DNA from: CAWFZT01 sp963820415
GTDB taxonomy: Bacteria; Chloroflexota; Anaerolineae; Anaerolineales; Anaerolineaceae
NCBI GenBank assembly: GCA_963820415.1
Contig: CAWFZT010000006.1
Location: 186,001-250,000, forward strand
Length of the DNA: 64,000 nucleotides
Direction: 5' to 3'
Of this stretch, positions 37,453 to 46,191 are shown one piece after another (position 1 is the stretch's first letter; every line of letters begins with the position of its first letter). The notes beneath the pieces are model-generated. The model ran no database searches. It was not told the DNA's origin and saw only the letters and a program-made list of their open reading frames with translations. The position numbers and the translations under genes are program-made.

Positions 37453-37501
37453 AATCAGCAATCAACAATCTGCAATCCTAAATCAACAATCTCAATCAAC
37501 C
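37453..37501. repeat. AATCAGCAATC-type low-complexity intergenic repeat
   Basis: Short units of the type AATCAACAATCT are repeated four to five times. The same pattern occurs in the opposite orientation at 47941-47975 (GATTGCTGATT units). Such units are common in intergenic spacers of many bacteria; function unknown. Confidence 0.5.
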
Positions 37502-37634
37502 AGCAGTAGTTGCAATTTCGCCCAGCCCTGATGTACAATACAACTACGCCAGTCGCGGCGAAGACAGCGGTGGGCGGACATGCCTGCCCCTGCGCTTCTT
37601 CTCAATTCCAACACTTTTCAAAGGAGGGTTTGCC

Positions 37635-38033
37635 ATGGAAAAACGCTTTAAGGTTCTCAGGTTTATCGGCAGCGTTTATAAAATTGTAGGGATCATCATC
37701 GGCGCCATTACGATTCTCTCAGCCCTGGGGTTCTGTGTTACCAGCATCCTGGGAGGGCCTGCCTTAGAAAGCGCACTGCAAAGTCTGAACCCCAACGGCG
37801 GGGGGCAGGGCCTGGGCATCCTGGGCGGTGTGGTGGGAGGAGTGATCCTTTCACTGGTAATCATCCTGATTGGTGGGATTTACGCCGTGACCATCTACGC
37901 CCTGGGCGAGGCAGTCTACTTGCTGATCGCCCTGGAGGAAAACACCCACCTTACGGCGGCCATGCTGCATAAGGAATGGTTTGACCATCCTCAGCCCGTC
38001 GCCCCTGTCCCGCCCCCATCGACGCCGACCTAA
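37635..38033 (+). CDS. Small two-span membrane protein of unknown function
   Basis: This 132-residue protein starts at ATG with AAGGAGG upstream (GGAGGGTTTGCC before ATG). It has hydrophobic segments at about 16-39 and 64-95 separated by a Gly/Asn-rich loop (NPNGGGQG), an amphipathic helix and a Pro-rich tail. The pattern resembles the DUF4282/'transmembrane regulatory' small proteins, but the match is not strong enough to name a family. Confidence 0.7.
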   Translation: MEKRFKVLRFIGSVYKIVGIIIGAITILSALGFCVTSILGGPALESALQSLNPNGGGQGLGILGGVVGGVILSLVIILIGGIYAVTIYALGEAVYLLIALEENTHLTAAMLHKEWFDHPQPVAPVPPPSTPT

Positions 38034-38055
38034 ATCTTAAGCGGTTTAACCTCAA

Positions 38056-38190
38056 AGATCACGAAAAACACAAAGGGGAAGTTACAAAGGTTCTTGATTT
38101 CGAAAGACCTTTGTGTTATTTCTTCGTCGTTCTTCTTTAGTACCTTTGTGTCTTACCGTCGTGCTCTTTATGTCCTTTGTGGTGAATCCT
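38056..38190. repeat. CCTTTGTG-type degenerate intergenic repeat
   Basis: CCTTTGTG occurs at 38108, 38143 and 38174, and inverted as CACAAAGG at 38069. Together they form a degenerate palindromic spacer between the small membrane protein and the aldo/keto reductase. An open frame runs through it into the reductase but has no SD or protein-like character. Confidence 0.5.
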
Positions 38191-38270
38191 CTTCAATCCC
38201 CTACGTTAACCAATTATTTAATTATGCATGCTATAAACAATTAAAGATATTATCAGTAAAAGGAGTCAAT

Positions 38271-39128
38271 ATGATCGCTAAATTACCTTTTGGTAGGACC
38301 GGGCATTTGAGTACGCGCACCCTGTTTGGGGCAGCGGCCTTGGGGGAGGTTACCCAGGCCGAGGCCGACCGCACCATGGAAGTCCTGATCAAGTACGGCG
38401 TCAATCACCTCGACACGGCCGCTTCATACGGCGAGGCTGAGCTGCGCATTGGGCCGTGGATGGAAAAACATCGCAGCGAGTTTTTCCTGGCCACCAAGAC
38501 CGAAGAGCGCACCTACCAGGGCGCCAAGGAATTGATCCAGCGCTCGATGGAACGCCTGCGCACCGACCACCTCGACCTGATCCAGCTCCACGCCGTGATC
38601 GAAGACGCCGAATGGGAAATCGCCACCGGCCCCAAGGGGGCGTTGGAAGCGGCCATCGAAGCGCGCCAGCAGGGCCTGGTTTCGTTTATCGGCATCACCA
38701 GCCATACCCTGCACGCCCCGGCTATCCACCTCAAGAGCCTGCAGTGCTTCGATTTCGACTCGATCTTGCTGCCCTGCAACTATATGCTGATGCAGAACCC
38801 GCAGTACGCGGCCGACTTCAACGCCGTCGTGGCGCTGGCCCACTCGAAGAATACCGCCGTGCAGATGATCAAGACCATCCAACGCCGCCCGTGGGGCAGC
38901 CGCCCACAGTTCGCTACCTGCTGGTACGAGCCCTTCAGCGATCAGGCTTCCCTCGACTTGGCGGTTCACTGGGCGCTCTCCCACCCAGATACGTTCCTCA
39001 ACACCGTTGGCGATATCCACATTCTGCCCATGATGCTGGACGCTGCCAGCCGCTACGAGAAAGCCCCTTCGGATGCTGAGATGCAGGAGCTGCTGAAAAT
39101 GCAGGAAGCGGAACCATTGTGGGCATAA
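38271..39128 (+). CDS. Aldo/keto reductase
   Basis: The ATG at 38271 has AAAGGAGT five bases upstream. The 285-residue protein shows the AKR catalytic tetrad: D48 in HLDTAASYG, Y53 in the same block, K76 in ATKTEE and H107 in LIQLHAV. It is a single-domain TIM barrel that would reduce a carbonyl with NAD(P)H. Length is at the short end of the family. The next gene begins 5 bases after its stop codon, so the two are probably co-transcribed. Substrate unknown. Confidence 0.9.
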   Translation: MIAKLPFGRTGHLSTRTLFGAAALGEVTQAEADRTMEVLIKYGVNHLDTAASYGEAELRIGPWMEKHRSEFFLATKTEERTYQGAKELIQRSMERLRTDHLDLIQLHAVIEDAEWEIATGPKGALEAAIEARQQGLVSFIGITSHTLHAPAIHLKSLQCFDFDSILLPCNYMLMQNPQYAADFNAVVALAHSKNTAVQMIKTIQRRPWGSRPQFATCWYEPFSDQASLDLAVHWALSHPDTFLNTVGDIHILPMMLDAASRYEKAPSDAEMQELLKMQEAEPLWA

Positions 39129-39133
39129 GCTAG

Positions 39134-39670
39134 GTGAAGAGTCTCTGGCAGACCATCCTCCTGGTGGTGGGAATCTTCGCCCTGGCGTTGATCGCCGATC
39201 AGATCGCGCCGCTCAAGCAGTTCAGTCTTTATCTCGAACAGCACCCCAGGCCGTATACCACGATTGCCATCGTATTTGCCGTGGCTGGTTGGGTGCTGCT
39301 GGGCAGCGCCTTTACCCTGGGGCTGGTAAAAAAAGGCCAGCCGATGAGCGAGGAGGAAGCGCGCCAGTTTTCACAATCGGGCGCCGGGCGGACGGGCAAC
39401 CTTTTCAGCCGTTTTTTTGGGCGGGTTGCCGGGCGTGAATTTTATGTGGAGATGTCGCTGCGGGGAATTAAAGATGGCCTGCGTAGCGGCGTCGGGTGGC
39501 GGAATTTGGACTGGTGGTTGGTCTTTTTGGGGTTGATCGGCCTGTGCCTGGCTTTATATGGCATGTTTGGATACTTCTTCGTGGTCGGTCCGCCGCTGGT
39601 CAAGCTGGCTTGTGCTGGGGCGTTGATTTATACCACCATCCGCACGGTCTGGAGTTTCTGGAAGGCATAG
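39134..39670 (+). CDS. Membrane protein of unknown function
   Basis: This 178-residue protein starts at GTG just after the reductase stop. It has four hydrophobic segments (about 6-24, 41-63, 128-150 and 152-170) with a central cytosolic loop rich in Gly, Arg and Ser. No family is recognised. Tight spacing suggests expression with the aldo/keto reductase. Confidence 0.65.
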   Translation: MKSLWQTILLVVGIFALALIADQIAPLKQFSLYLEQHPRPYTTIAIVFAVAGWVLLGSAFTLGLVKKGQPMSEEEARQFSQSGAGRTGNLFSRFFGRVAGREFYVEMSLRGIKDGLRSGVGWRNLDWWLVFLGLIGLCLALYGMFGYFFVVGPPLVKLACAGALIYTTIRTVWSFWKA

Positions 39671-39746
39671 ACCTGTGAAACAGCGGGGATTTTAGTGTCT
39701 CACTTCTTTTCATCTCTCCAACCCAAAGAACGCATCATACGCGTGT

Positions 39747-40388
39747 TTATCTCTTCCACCTGACCAGGATCGCCTCACACAGCGTCTGCAGGATAGCATT
39801 TCGCTCCGCTGCCATGCCGCGCTGGTTGGGGATGACGATATCCGCATAGGCGCGCGTAGGCAATAAATAACGGATATATTCCGGTCCCACGCACTCCCGG
39901 TTGTAATGCCAGATGTTCTCGGCGCTGCCGCCGTAGCCAGCCACCAGGTTGCGCCGCGTTCGTCGCTCCAGCATCTCCGGCAGGTCGATATCGACGAAGC
40001 ATTTGACGTCCATCAAGCCGCGCATGGCTGGGTAGTACAGAGCAAAATGCCCGTCCAGCAGCACCACATCAAAGCCAGAAATTTGCTCGCAGAATGCAAC
40101 CATCTCGTCCACTTTGAGCGAGTCGGGGCGGTTGTAATGGGGCTGCTCGGCCTGCTGGTAATCCGACCAGTATCTGGGCAGCTCATCTTCCGGCTTGAAG
40201 AAGCGGTCGAGCCCGACCAGCTCGATCGCACAGCCCGGCAGGCCAGCCTTGATCTTCTCCGCCACACTGGTTTTCCCCGACCCGCTGCCGCCAGCGATGC
40301 CGATCATTATCTGGCTGCCGGGTATCTTATCTCTCAACAAGCCGGCAAGGGTTTCTTTGGCGAGCATGGCTGACGTTACCTCATCCAT
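39747..40388 (-). CDS. Uridine kinase-like P-loop kinase
   Basis: An ATG at 40388 (MDEVTSAML) is preferred over an upstream TTG. The 213-residue protein carries a Walker A motif GGSGSGKTS at about 31-39, a lid-like RR-RR region (ERRTRRNLVAG), and the conserved DRFFKPEDELP and NRPDSL blocks of the uridine kinase/PRK superfamily. It would phosphorylate uridine/cytidine or a related substrate. Other members of this branch act on different small molecules, so the substrate is not certain. Confidence 0.83.
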   Translation of the reverse strand: MDEVTSAMLAKETLAGLLRDKIPGSQIMIGIAGGSGSGKTSVAEKIKAGLPGCAIELVGLDRFFKPEDELPRYWSDYQQAEQPHYNRPDSLKVDEMVAFCEQISGFDVVLLDGHFALYYPAMRGLMDVKCFVDIDLPEMLERRTRRNLVAGYGGSAENIWHYNRECVGPEYIRYLLPTRAYADIVIPNQRGMAAERNAILQTLCEAILVRWKR

Positions 40389-40768
40389 AATGGGTGTAAT
40401 TATAATCGGGCAGGCCAATGAGTGACGATTTCAGTCGTGCTTGTCATCACAGTGTCGTCGCAACCACGCAGGCATGGGGGCAGAATTGCAAGGTTGGACG
40501 GGGTGGCCGGCCTACGTGGGGATGGAACCGTATGGTTAAACAGTTTGGCTGGTCCACCCCAACATAGGTGGTTACGTAGGATAGACACGACAGCCACCAT
40601 ATAAACCACTATCCCAGCGGAGGGCATGCTCAAAAGAAGTGAGCAATCCGTAAACTCCGCTGAATCGGAAAGTAGAATACAGCGCGATAATATGGATGTG
40701 GATGCAGTGCGTCATCCATACCCAGGAGTGGGGCCATCGCGTTTTTTGTTTCATAAGGGAGGCTTGAG
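40389..40768. other. Intergenic region, no gene seen
   Basis: These 380 bases between two divergent genes contain no supported frame. The imperfect inverted repeat CCTACGTGGGG (about 40513) with CCCCAACATAGG...ACGTAGG (about 40558-40579) is the only structure noted. A GGGAGG directly before the next gene is its SD. Confidence 0.45.
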
Positions 40769-41068
40769 ATGGAGCAACCGATTTATAAAGTCTGGCTGAT
40801 GAAATACACGGATGCCTGGTACAAACTGTCGCCTGAGAAACAGAAGAAACACATGGCGATGATAGAAGAGTCGCTGAAAAAAGTGGGCGCTGAGCTGCTG
40901 ATGATGCGCGTCTCCGTCTGGGCATCGGAAGAATGGCTGGCCTGGGGGGTCGAGAAATACCCGAATTTAGAAGCCGTTCAGCAGCATACCCTGACGTTAT
41001 ATGGGATGAATCATTTCCACTACATCGAAAGCACCTCCTACCTGGGCGTAGAAATGCCGCAAATGTAG
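40769..41068 (+). CDS. Small soluble protein of unknown function
   Basis: This 99-residue protein starts at ATG with GGGAGG seven bases upstream. It is rich in aromatic residues, opens with IYKVWLMKYTDAWYKL and closes YIESTSYLGVEMP, which suggests a ferredoxin-like alpha/beta fold of the dimeric barrel (ABM) kind. No family is recognised. It is followed 18 bases later by the LD-carboxypeptidase gene. Confidence 0.6.
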   Translation: MEQPIYKVWLMKYTDAWYKLSPEKQKKHMAMIEESLKKVGAELLMMRVSVWASEEWLAWGVEKYPNLEAVQQHTLTLYGMNHFHYIESTSYLGVEMPQM

Positions 41069-41086
41069 GGTGCCGGCTGATCTGGC

Positions 41087-42130
41087 GTGCAAAAACCACA
41101 TAAACTTCACCCCGGAGACAAAGTCGCCGCCATCAGCCTGTCGTGGGGTGGGCCGGGAACCTTCCCACTGCGCTACGCCGCCGGTAAAAAGCAGCTTGAG
41201 GATGAATTTGGCCTGCAGGTGGTAGAAACTCGCCACGCCCTGCGCGAGAAGGACTGGTTGCTGCGCAACCCGCAGGCTCGGGCGGACGACCTGATGGAGG
41301 CATTTGCCGATCCTTCCATCCAGGCGGTCATCTCCACCATCGGCGGGGACGATTCGATCCGCATTTTGCCCTACCTGGACCTGGACGTTCTGCGCGCCCA
41401 CCCGAAGGTCTTCATGGGCTATTCGGACACGACCATCACCCACCTGGCCTGCTACCGGGCTGGTCTGGTCTCGTTCTACGGGCCGGCGATCATGGCGGGC
41501 TTCGCCGAGAATGGCGGGCTGTTCCCTTACCTGGTCGACTCCGTCCGCCGGACGCTCTTCTCGGCGACCCCGCCAGGGGAGGTCCAGCCCAATCGCCACG
41601 GGTGGACGGTCGAACACTTGGACTGGGGCGAACCGGGCAACCAGTCCCGCCCGCGCAAACTCAATCCCTCGGACGGCTGGAAATTCGTGCAAGGCCAGGG
41701 CGTGCGGCGTGGACGCTTGTTGGGCGGTTGCATCGAGGTGTTCGACTGGTTGCGCGGCACGCCGTGGTGGCCGACCCAGGAAGCCTGGCAGAACGCCATC
41801 CTGTTCCTGGAGACTTCCGAAGACGCTCCGCCGCCGGCCGAGGTGGCGCGCATCCTGCGCGTGTATGCCGCGCTAGGCATCTTGCAGAAACTGTCCGGAT
41901 TGCTGTTTGGCCGTCCGGGCGGGCATACGCCGGTTGAGCGCTTCAACGAGTATGAGCAGGCCATCCTACAGGTGGTGAGCGAGGAAGAAGGCCTCCACGA
42001 ACTACCGGTGGTCACGCGCATGGATTTCGGGCATACCGACCCGATGTGCGTGCTGCCCTACGGCGTGCTCGCCGAAATCGACTACCCCGCCCGGCGGTTT
42101 TCAATCCTCGAAGCGGGGGTGGTGGAATAA
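41087..42130 (+). CDS. LD-carboxypeptidase (peptidase family S66, MccF-like)
   Basis: This 347-residue protein has the S66 nucleophile elbow: S113 in FMGYSDTT, followed by ITHLACYRAGLVSFYGP. The Glu and His that complete the Ser-Glu-His triad are expected in the FLETSEDAPP and FGHTDPM segments. S66 enzymes cleave the L,D bond of murein tetrapeptides; the MccF branch instead inactivates microcin C7. The GTG start at 41087 is taken because the protein aligns from there. Which branch it belongs to cannot be settled by eye. Confidence 0.88.
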   Translation: MQKPHKLHPGDKVAAISLSWGGPGTFPLRYAAGKKQLEDEFGLQVVETRHALREKDWLLRNPQARADDLMEAFADPSIQAVISTIGGDDSIRILPYLDLDVLRAHPKVFMGYSDTTITHLACYRAGLVSFYGPAIMAGFAENGGLFPYLVDSVRRTLFSATPPGEVQPNRHGWTVEHLDWGEPGNQSRPRKLNPSDGWKFVQGQGVRRGRLLGGCIEVFDWLRGTPWWPTQEAWQNAILFLETSEDAPPPAEVARILRVYAALGILQKLSGLLFGRPGGHTPVERFNEYEQAILQVVSEEEGLHELPVVTRMDFGHTDPMCVLPYGVLAEIDYPARRFSILEAGVVE

Positions 42131-42138
42131 GGGGTGAA

Positions 42139-43455
42139 TTACCCGCCCGTCACCGCCAGGTAGGTCTTCCACGAGCGCAGCGCCAGGTCGCTGATACGGG
42201 CCTGGTCGAAGCCGAACACAGCACTGTGCAGGGTGTCGTTAAACTGCCCGACCCAGGCCTGCGGCAGGGCCTTCGCCCCCAGCATGGCGCCCAGGATAGA
42301 GCCCACTGTGGCCCCGTTGCAATCCGTGTCCCAACCGGCCATGACGGAGATCGAAATGCTTTTACCCAGGTCGCCCTCGCCATACAACAGGGCGATCAGC
42401 ACTACGGCGGCGTTGTTGATCGTGTGCACCCAGAAATATTTACTGTACGCCTGGGAGACCTTAGTAAACGCCTCCTCCCAGGTCGGGCATTCTTTCTTCC
42501 AGGTCAGCACCTGGCGCACGGCTTCGGCCAGGCGGGATTTCTGCGGGATTTCATCCAGGCCGGCCTGGATGATCTGGTAGACATCCCGGGTGGTGAAGGC
42601 TTTGGCGATCATGGCCGCGGCCAGCATCTCGCCGTATATGCCATTTTTGACATGAGAAATGACCGCGTCGCGGAAGGCCATCTCAGCAGCCAGGCGCGGG
42701 TGCCCGGCGGCGGCGTAGGCAAAGCCGTCGGCGCGGATCTGGGCGCCAATCCACTCGCGGAAGGGATTGCGGAAGCTGGCAGTCTGCGGGATGGGCAGCT
42801 CGTTGACCAGGTTGCGGTAGGCGATCCGCTCAGCGGTGAAGACCATGTTGTAGGGCAGCATGTTCTGCCAGACCTCACCAACGTTTTCACTGGTGAAATT
42901 AGGGCCATATTTTTCCAGCACGTGCAGGCCGATGATGGTGTAGTCAGTGTCGTCGTCCCGCGACATGTAGCTGATGCGGCCGCTCACGGTGTCCACAAAG
43001 CTGGGGTGGAGCTGGATGCCGACAGGCAGGGGGTCGAGCAGCGGGATGTAATCGGCCAGCGGGTAGGCCCCGGCAGCTTTCAGGTAGGTCTCAACCTGCG
43101 CCTGGGTAAAACCCTCCACTGGCTTACCCAGTGTGCAGCCGGCACAGCGTCCCAGCCAGGCGCCCAGGATGTGGTCCTTGAGCGTTTCCTCTGCCAGGTT
43201 AGGCACAGGCGCCAGGGTGCTTTGAGCTCGCGCCAGGCGAATGCCCTCCAGGTCAGACGGTTCGACGTAGGGGAAACCAGGGGCCGGGCGCAACTGGCTG
43301 AGGCGGTCGTACAGCGCCAGCATGGCCTCCTGCGGGGAATCTTCCATCAGGCCGGCCACTTCCGCTTTGAAGTCGCTGACGTCGCAGCCTTCTTGTTCGA
43401 GCTGCTCCACTTCACCCATCAATAAGAAATTGGTTTTCATCCAAAAGTCGGTCAT
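42139..43455 (-). CDS. ADP-ribosylglycohydrolase (DraG-like)
   Basis: This 438-residue protein has the two metal-binding segments of ADP-ribosylglycohydrolases: SRDDDTDYTIIGLHVLEKYG in the middle and GWDTDCNGATVGSILGA near the C-terminus, as well as the entrance motif GAWLGRCAGCTLGKPVEGF. It begins with about 70 residues of extra helical sequence before the catalytic domain. The enzyme would remove ADP-ribose from protein or nucleic acid in a Mg-dependent manner. GGAG precedes the ATG. No ADP-ribosyltransferase toxin is recognised next to it. Confidence 0.88.
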   Translation of the reverse strand: MTDFWMKTNFLLMGEVEQLEQEGCDVSDFKAEVAGLMEDSPQEAMLALYDRLSQLRPAPGFPYVEPSDLEGIRLARAQSTLAPVPNLAEETLKDHILGAWLGRCAGCTLGKPVEGFTQAQVETYLKAAGAYPLADYIPLLDPLPVGIQLHPSFVDTVSGRISYMSRDDDTDYTIIGLHVLEKYGPNFTSENVGEVWQNMLPYNMVFTAERIAYRNLVNELPIPQTASFRNPFREWIGAQIRADGFAYAAAGHPRLAAEMAFRDAVISHVKNGIYGEMLAAAMIAKAFTTRDVYQIIQAGLDEIPQKSRLAEAVRQVLTWKKECPTWEEAFTKVSQAYSKYFWVHTINNAAVVLIALLYGEGDLGKSISISVMAGWDTDCNGATVGSILGAMLGAKALPQAWVGQFNDTLHSAVFGFDQARISDLALRSWKTYLAVTGG

Positions 43456-43561
43456 TTTTTTCTCCGTGAATTAGAATAATGGCAGTTATGATACCGGGCG
43501 ACCCGGGCTGATTTAAAAACTGGGATGCCCGAAATTTACTGGGCCGCACCTTCCTACCCGT

Positions 43562-44407
43562 CTACTGCGCGGGCCTGGCCAGTTCTTCAATCTCTGCTCC
43601 CATCTTTTGCAGGCCGGTCACAATTTTCACCCGCCCTTGCGGGGTCAGGGGCGTTTCAAGCAGCCCGTTATAACGCTCCAGGAAATTGGCCGGCAGGATG
43701 GGTAAGCTGCGGTAAACCTCCTCCAGGCGCTTGGCAGCCGGATCATAACGCTCGTTCAGGGCGAACAACAGAGTCGATATGGCGTCGATCACCCGCCAGA
43801 GGTGAAAGAGGAAGGCGGTATTGCCAATATTTCGCCTGGCGAAATCCTGCATGTCTTCCAGCGAGCCGCGAATGACGGTCAGGCTGCTGGCTATCAGAGC
43901 CTTGCGCAAGGCAGGTGGGTAGGGATAGAGATCCGCCACGATCCTATGTAAATCCCCCTCCGCATCGTAAAGGATGACGGAATTTTCCAGCATACCCAGG
44001 AAGGTGTAAGGGCGGAACTTAAGCTCCGCAATGGAAGTTGCCCCAAGCGTTTTCACCTGGCTGACCACGGTCTGTACCCAATCCAGAGTGTTGTAAACGA
44101 GGTCAAACTGGATGCCATTCAGGCGCAGGCGGTCGGAAAATGGGCACCACTGGTTTTCCCAGCCCGGCTGGTCATAATCCAGGTGTAGATCGTCCTCCGA
44201 GCCGGCCTGCAAAAAGGCCGCCAGGCGTTCAGGCGCCGCAACAATCTGCGGGCGGCAGATCACGTACAGGTCGATATCCGAGCTGGCGTCGCTGACGCCC
44301 ATGGCATAGGAGCCAAAACACAGGATGGCGTGCACCGGCGCCAGGGCAGAGAGGGCGTTGACCAGCGCGGCGCTGCGGGATAGCAAAAGCTCATAGGAGG
44401 CGGGCAT
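43562..44407 (-). CDS. Nucleotidyltransferase-fold protein
   Basis: This 281-residue protein carries the pol-beta nucleotidyltransferase signature: G32-S33 in CFGSYAMG and D44/D46 in SSDIDLYV. A third carboxylate may lie in IQFDLVY. The rest is helical, with a C-terminal domain like the aminoglycoside or MNT-type enzymes. Substrate is unknown; it could be a resistance-type nucleotidyltransferase or an antitoxin-like enzyme. It follows the ADP-ribosylglycohydrolase gene on the same strand, with 106 bases between them. Confidence 0.8.
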   Translation of the reverse strand: MPASYELLLSRSAALVNALSALAPVHAILCFGSYAMGVSDASSDIDLYVICRPQIVAAPERLAAFLQAGSEDDLHLDYDQPGWENQWCPFSDRLRLNGIQFDLVYNTLDWVQTVVSQVKTLGATSIAELKFRPYTFLGMLENSVILYDAEGDLHRIVADLYPYPPALRKALIASSLTVIRGSLEDMQDFARRNIGNTAFLFHLWRVIDAISTLLFALNERYDPAAKRLEEVYRSLPILPANFLERYNGLLETPLTPQGRVKIVTGLQKMGAEIEELARPAQ

Positions 44408-44737
44408 ATTTTCACCGGTGGTCTACAATGGATTATTCTACCCCAAATAATTATAGTGCAGCCAGAAGGTTGGTTTAGTAATATTCGGAGAACCACGCCA
44501 GTCCGTCAGGAGCGAATCAGTCAAGATCAGAACGTGCTTTGAGCGCTTAACCCAGTTCTCCTATAACTATCCATCGGAGATACTGCCGAGGAGTGCTGCT
44601 GGCTGCGTAGGGTGCAGGCTGTAGTTTGGCGTCGAACAAGTGTAAACTTTCGTGCTATGATTGTTTCGTATTATGGCCATCCGGCGGAATTTCTGCCAGA
44701 GCTCATTCGTTCAATACCCACCAAGGAGGATGCAGAT
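44408..44737. other. Intergenic region with promoter
   Basis: These 330 bases hold no supported gene. An extended -10 TGCTATGAT lies at 44653-44661, and the SD AAGGAGG precedes the ATG at 44738. Several short inverted repeats are visible, none convincing. Confidence 0.45.
44653..44661 (+). promoter_or_regulatory. Extended -10 element upstream of the peptidase operon
   Basis: TGCTATGAT (44653-44661) is an extended -10 with one mismatch, 77 bases before the first ATG of the operon. It shares GTGCTAT with the epimerase promoter at 7463-7471. No good -35 is seen. Confidence 0.4.
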
Positions 44738-45328
44738 ATGTTTGGTACAGGCGCTAAGAAACAAACTCCCAACCAAGCCCCCTGGGCGCTCCAGATTCTG
44801 ACTACGGAACACCTGATCGAGGGATCTTTTTATGCCGATAAGAACAAAGTCGGCGATGAAGATATTTTTACCCAATCCACCGAGGTGTATGAAGAAGGCG
44901 AAACCATCTCCGACACTTTCGTAAACATACGCCTGCTGGAAGCGCGCCTCCAGCCCACCGGCAATTTGACCACACCTGTGCAAACTTTTCCCGGCATGGA
45001 ATTGCCCACCTTTGACCTGGTGGTCGCCATCATCCCTGCGGATCCTGCCAGCCTGCAATCGGCCCAGAAAGCCTACAAGGGCTATCGCTATCCCATCGAA
45101 GCCGTAATTTACGCCGGACCCTACCTGATGCGGGGGAAAGTGCTCTCCGATTACGCGGATGGCAGCCGCTCGCCGTTTACAGACACCCAATTCCTCCCGC
45201 TGGTGGACGTCGAGATTGACTGCCAGGTGCAGGGCGCCAGGTTGAGCAGCTTCCGGGCGCCCTGGCTGCTGCTGAACGGAAGTCAGGTGCACGCCTACTG
45301 GCTAAATGGCATCACTTCCGGGTCATGA
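44738..45328 (+). CDS. Unknown protein leading a papain-family peptidase operon
   Basis: The ATG at 44738 has AAGGAGG eight bases upstream; the frame runs further 5' without support. The 196-residue product has no signal peptide, membrane span or recognised motif. It is mostly beta-rich with a Pro-rich middle (TTPVQTFPGMELPTF) and ends SQVHAYWLNG. Its stop is 28 bases before the ATG of a papain-like peptidase, so it probably works with that enzyme as regulator, chaperone or substrate. This is inference from position only. Confidence 0.65.
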   Translation: MFGTGAKKQTPNQAPWALQILTTEHLIEGSFYADKNKVGDEDIFTQSTEVYEEGETISDTFVNIRLLEARLQPTGNLTTPVQTFPGMELPTFDLVVAIIPADPASLQSAQKAYKGYRYPIEAVIYAGPYLMRGKVLSDYADGSRSPFTDTQFLPLVDVEIDCQVQGARLSSFRAPWLLLNGSQVHAYWLNGITSGS

Positions 45329-45356
45329 GATCATCCACGAAGAAGAAAGGCGATCT

Positions 45357-46178
45357 ATGCCTAAGAAGATAAAAACTTTTCAGAGGATCTTGAACTGCAT
45401 CTCCTCGCAAGAGACCGAAAAAGACTGGCGCTTCGAACATGCCGTGGGCGCTGGCCTGGTAGCCGCCCCGACCGTCACGCCGGCCGCCAGTCCTGCCGCA
45501 GCCACCCCGCCAGCCGGCGTAGACCTGCGCGAACCTTGGTGGACAATTGGCGACCAGCTCGCCACCGGCTCGTGCGTGGGCTGGGCTACGGCCGATTCGA
45601 TACTGCGCTGGCATTTCGTCAAGGCCAAACGCTTCCCGCCCGACCAGCGCCTCTCGGCGCGCTTTATCTGGATGGCAGCCAAGGAAACCGACAGCTTCAG
45701 AACTCAGCCAACTACCTTCATCGAGCTGGAAGGCACCAGTCTTAAGACGGCTCTAGATATCGCCCGCAAATTCGGGGCGGTGTCTGACACAATCCTGCCG
45801 TTCAACTCCGGGCAGCTTTACCCTGAAGACCGGCGCACGTTTTACGCCATCGCCGCCCAGCTTAAGATCGCCAGTTACTTCAACCTGATCCTCGACCCGG
45901 CCAACTGGCGCGCCTGGCTGGACAGTAAAGGTCCCATCTTAACCCGCCTGGAGGTAGACGATGCCTGGGACAACGCCACCGCTACCCAGGGTAACCTGGA
46001 CGTCTACTCGCCGGCGGCTGCCCACGGCGGGCACGCCGTAGCCCTGGTGGGTTACACCTCCGACCGCTTTATCGTGCGCAATAGTTGGGGCACGGGCTGG
46101 GGCGACCTGGGCTATGCCTACGCCTCATTGGCTTACGCCCAGGCAGCTTTCAAGGAAGCTTACGGCGTGGTGATTTGA
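45357..46178 (+). CDS. Papain-family (C1) cysteine peptidase, no signal peptide
   Basis: The ATG at 45357 gives MPKKIKTFQRIL and a product of 273 residues. The catalytic set is complete: Q67 and C73 in GDQLATGSCVGWA (spacing as in papain), H226 in AAHGGHAVAL and N242 in RNSWGTGWGD. Residues 34-54 are an Ala/Pro-rich linker before the peptidase domain. No secretion signal is visible, so it seems to be an intracellular or domain-truncated papain homologue. It is the second gene of its operon and faces a second C1 peptidase across 13 bases. Confidence 0.9.
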   Translation: MPKKIKTFQRILNCISSQETEKDWRFEHAVGAGLVAAPTVTPAASPAAATPPAGVDLREPWWTIGDQLATGSCVGWATADSILRWHFVKAKRFPPDQRLSARFIWMAAKETDSFRTQPTTFIELEGTSLKTALDIARKFGAVSDTILPFNSGQLYPEDRRTFYAIAAQLKIASYFNLILDPANWRAWLDSKGPILTRLEVDDAWDNATATQGNLDVYSPAAAHGGHAVALVGYTSDRFIVRNSWGTGWGDLGYAYASLAYAQAAFKEAYGVVI

Positions 46179-46191
46179 TTCCCCCGGCGGG

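Noticed and set aside
37453..37501. CRISPR array
   Set aside because: Units are only about 12 bases, imperfect, and have no spacers; it is a low-complexity intergenic repeat.
39134..39670. Membrane protein as part of the DUF3899 family
   Set aside because: Topology is similar but no conserved residues could be matched, so it was left unnamed.
42046..43425. A 459-codon open frame on the plus strand opposite the ADP-ribosylglycohydrolase gene
   Set aside because: It is a shadow: the minus-strand frame has clear catalytic motifs, while this one is full of Gln, Gly, Arg and His with no recognisable domain and no SD.
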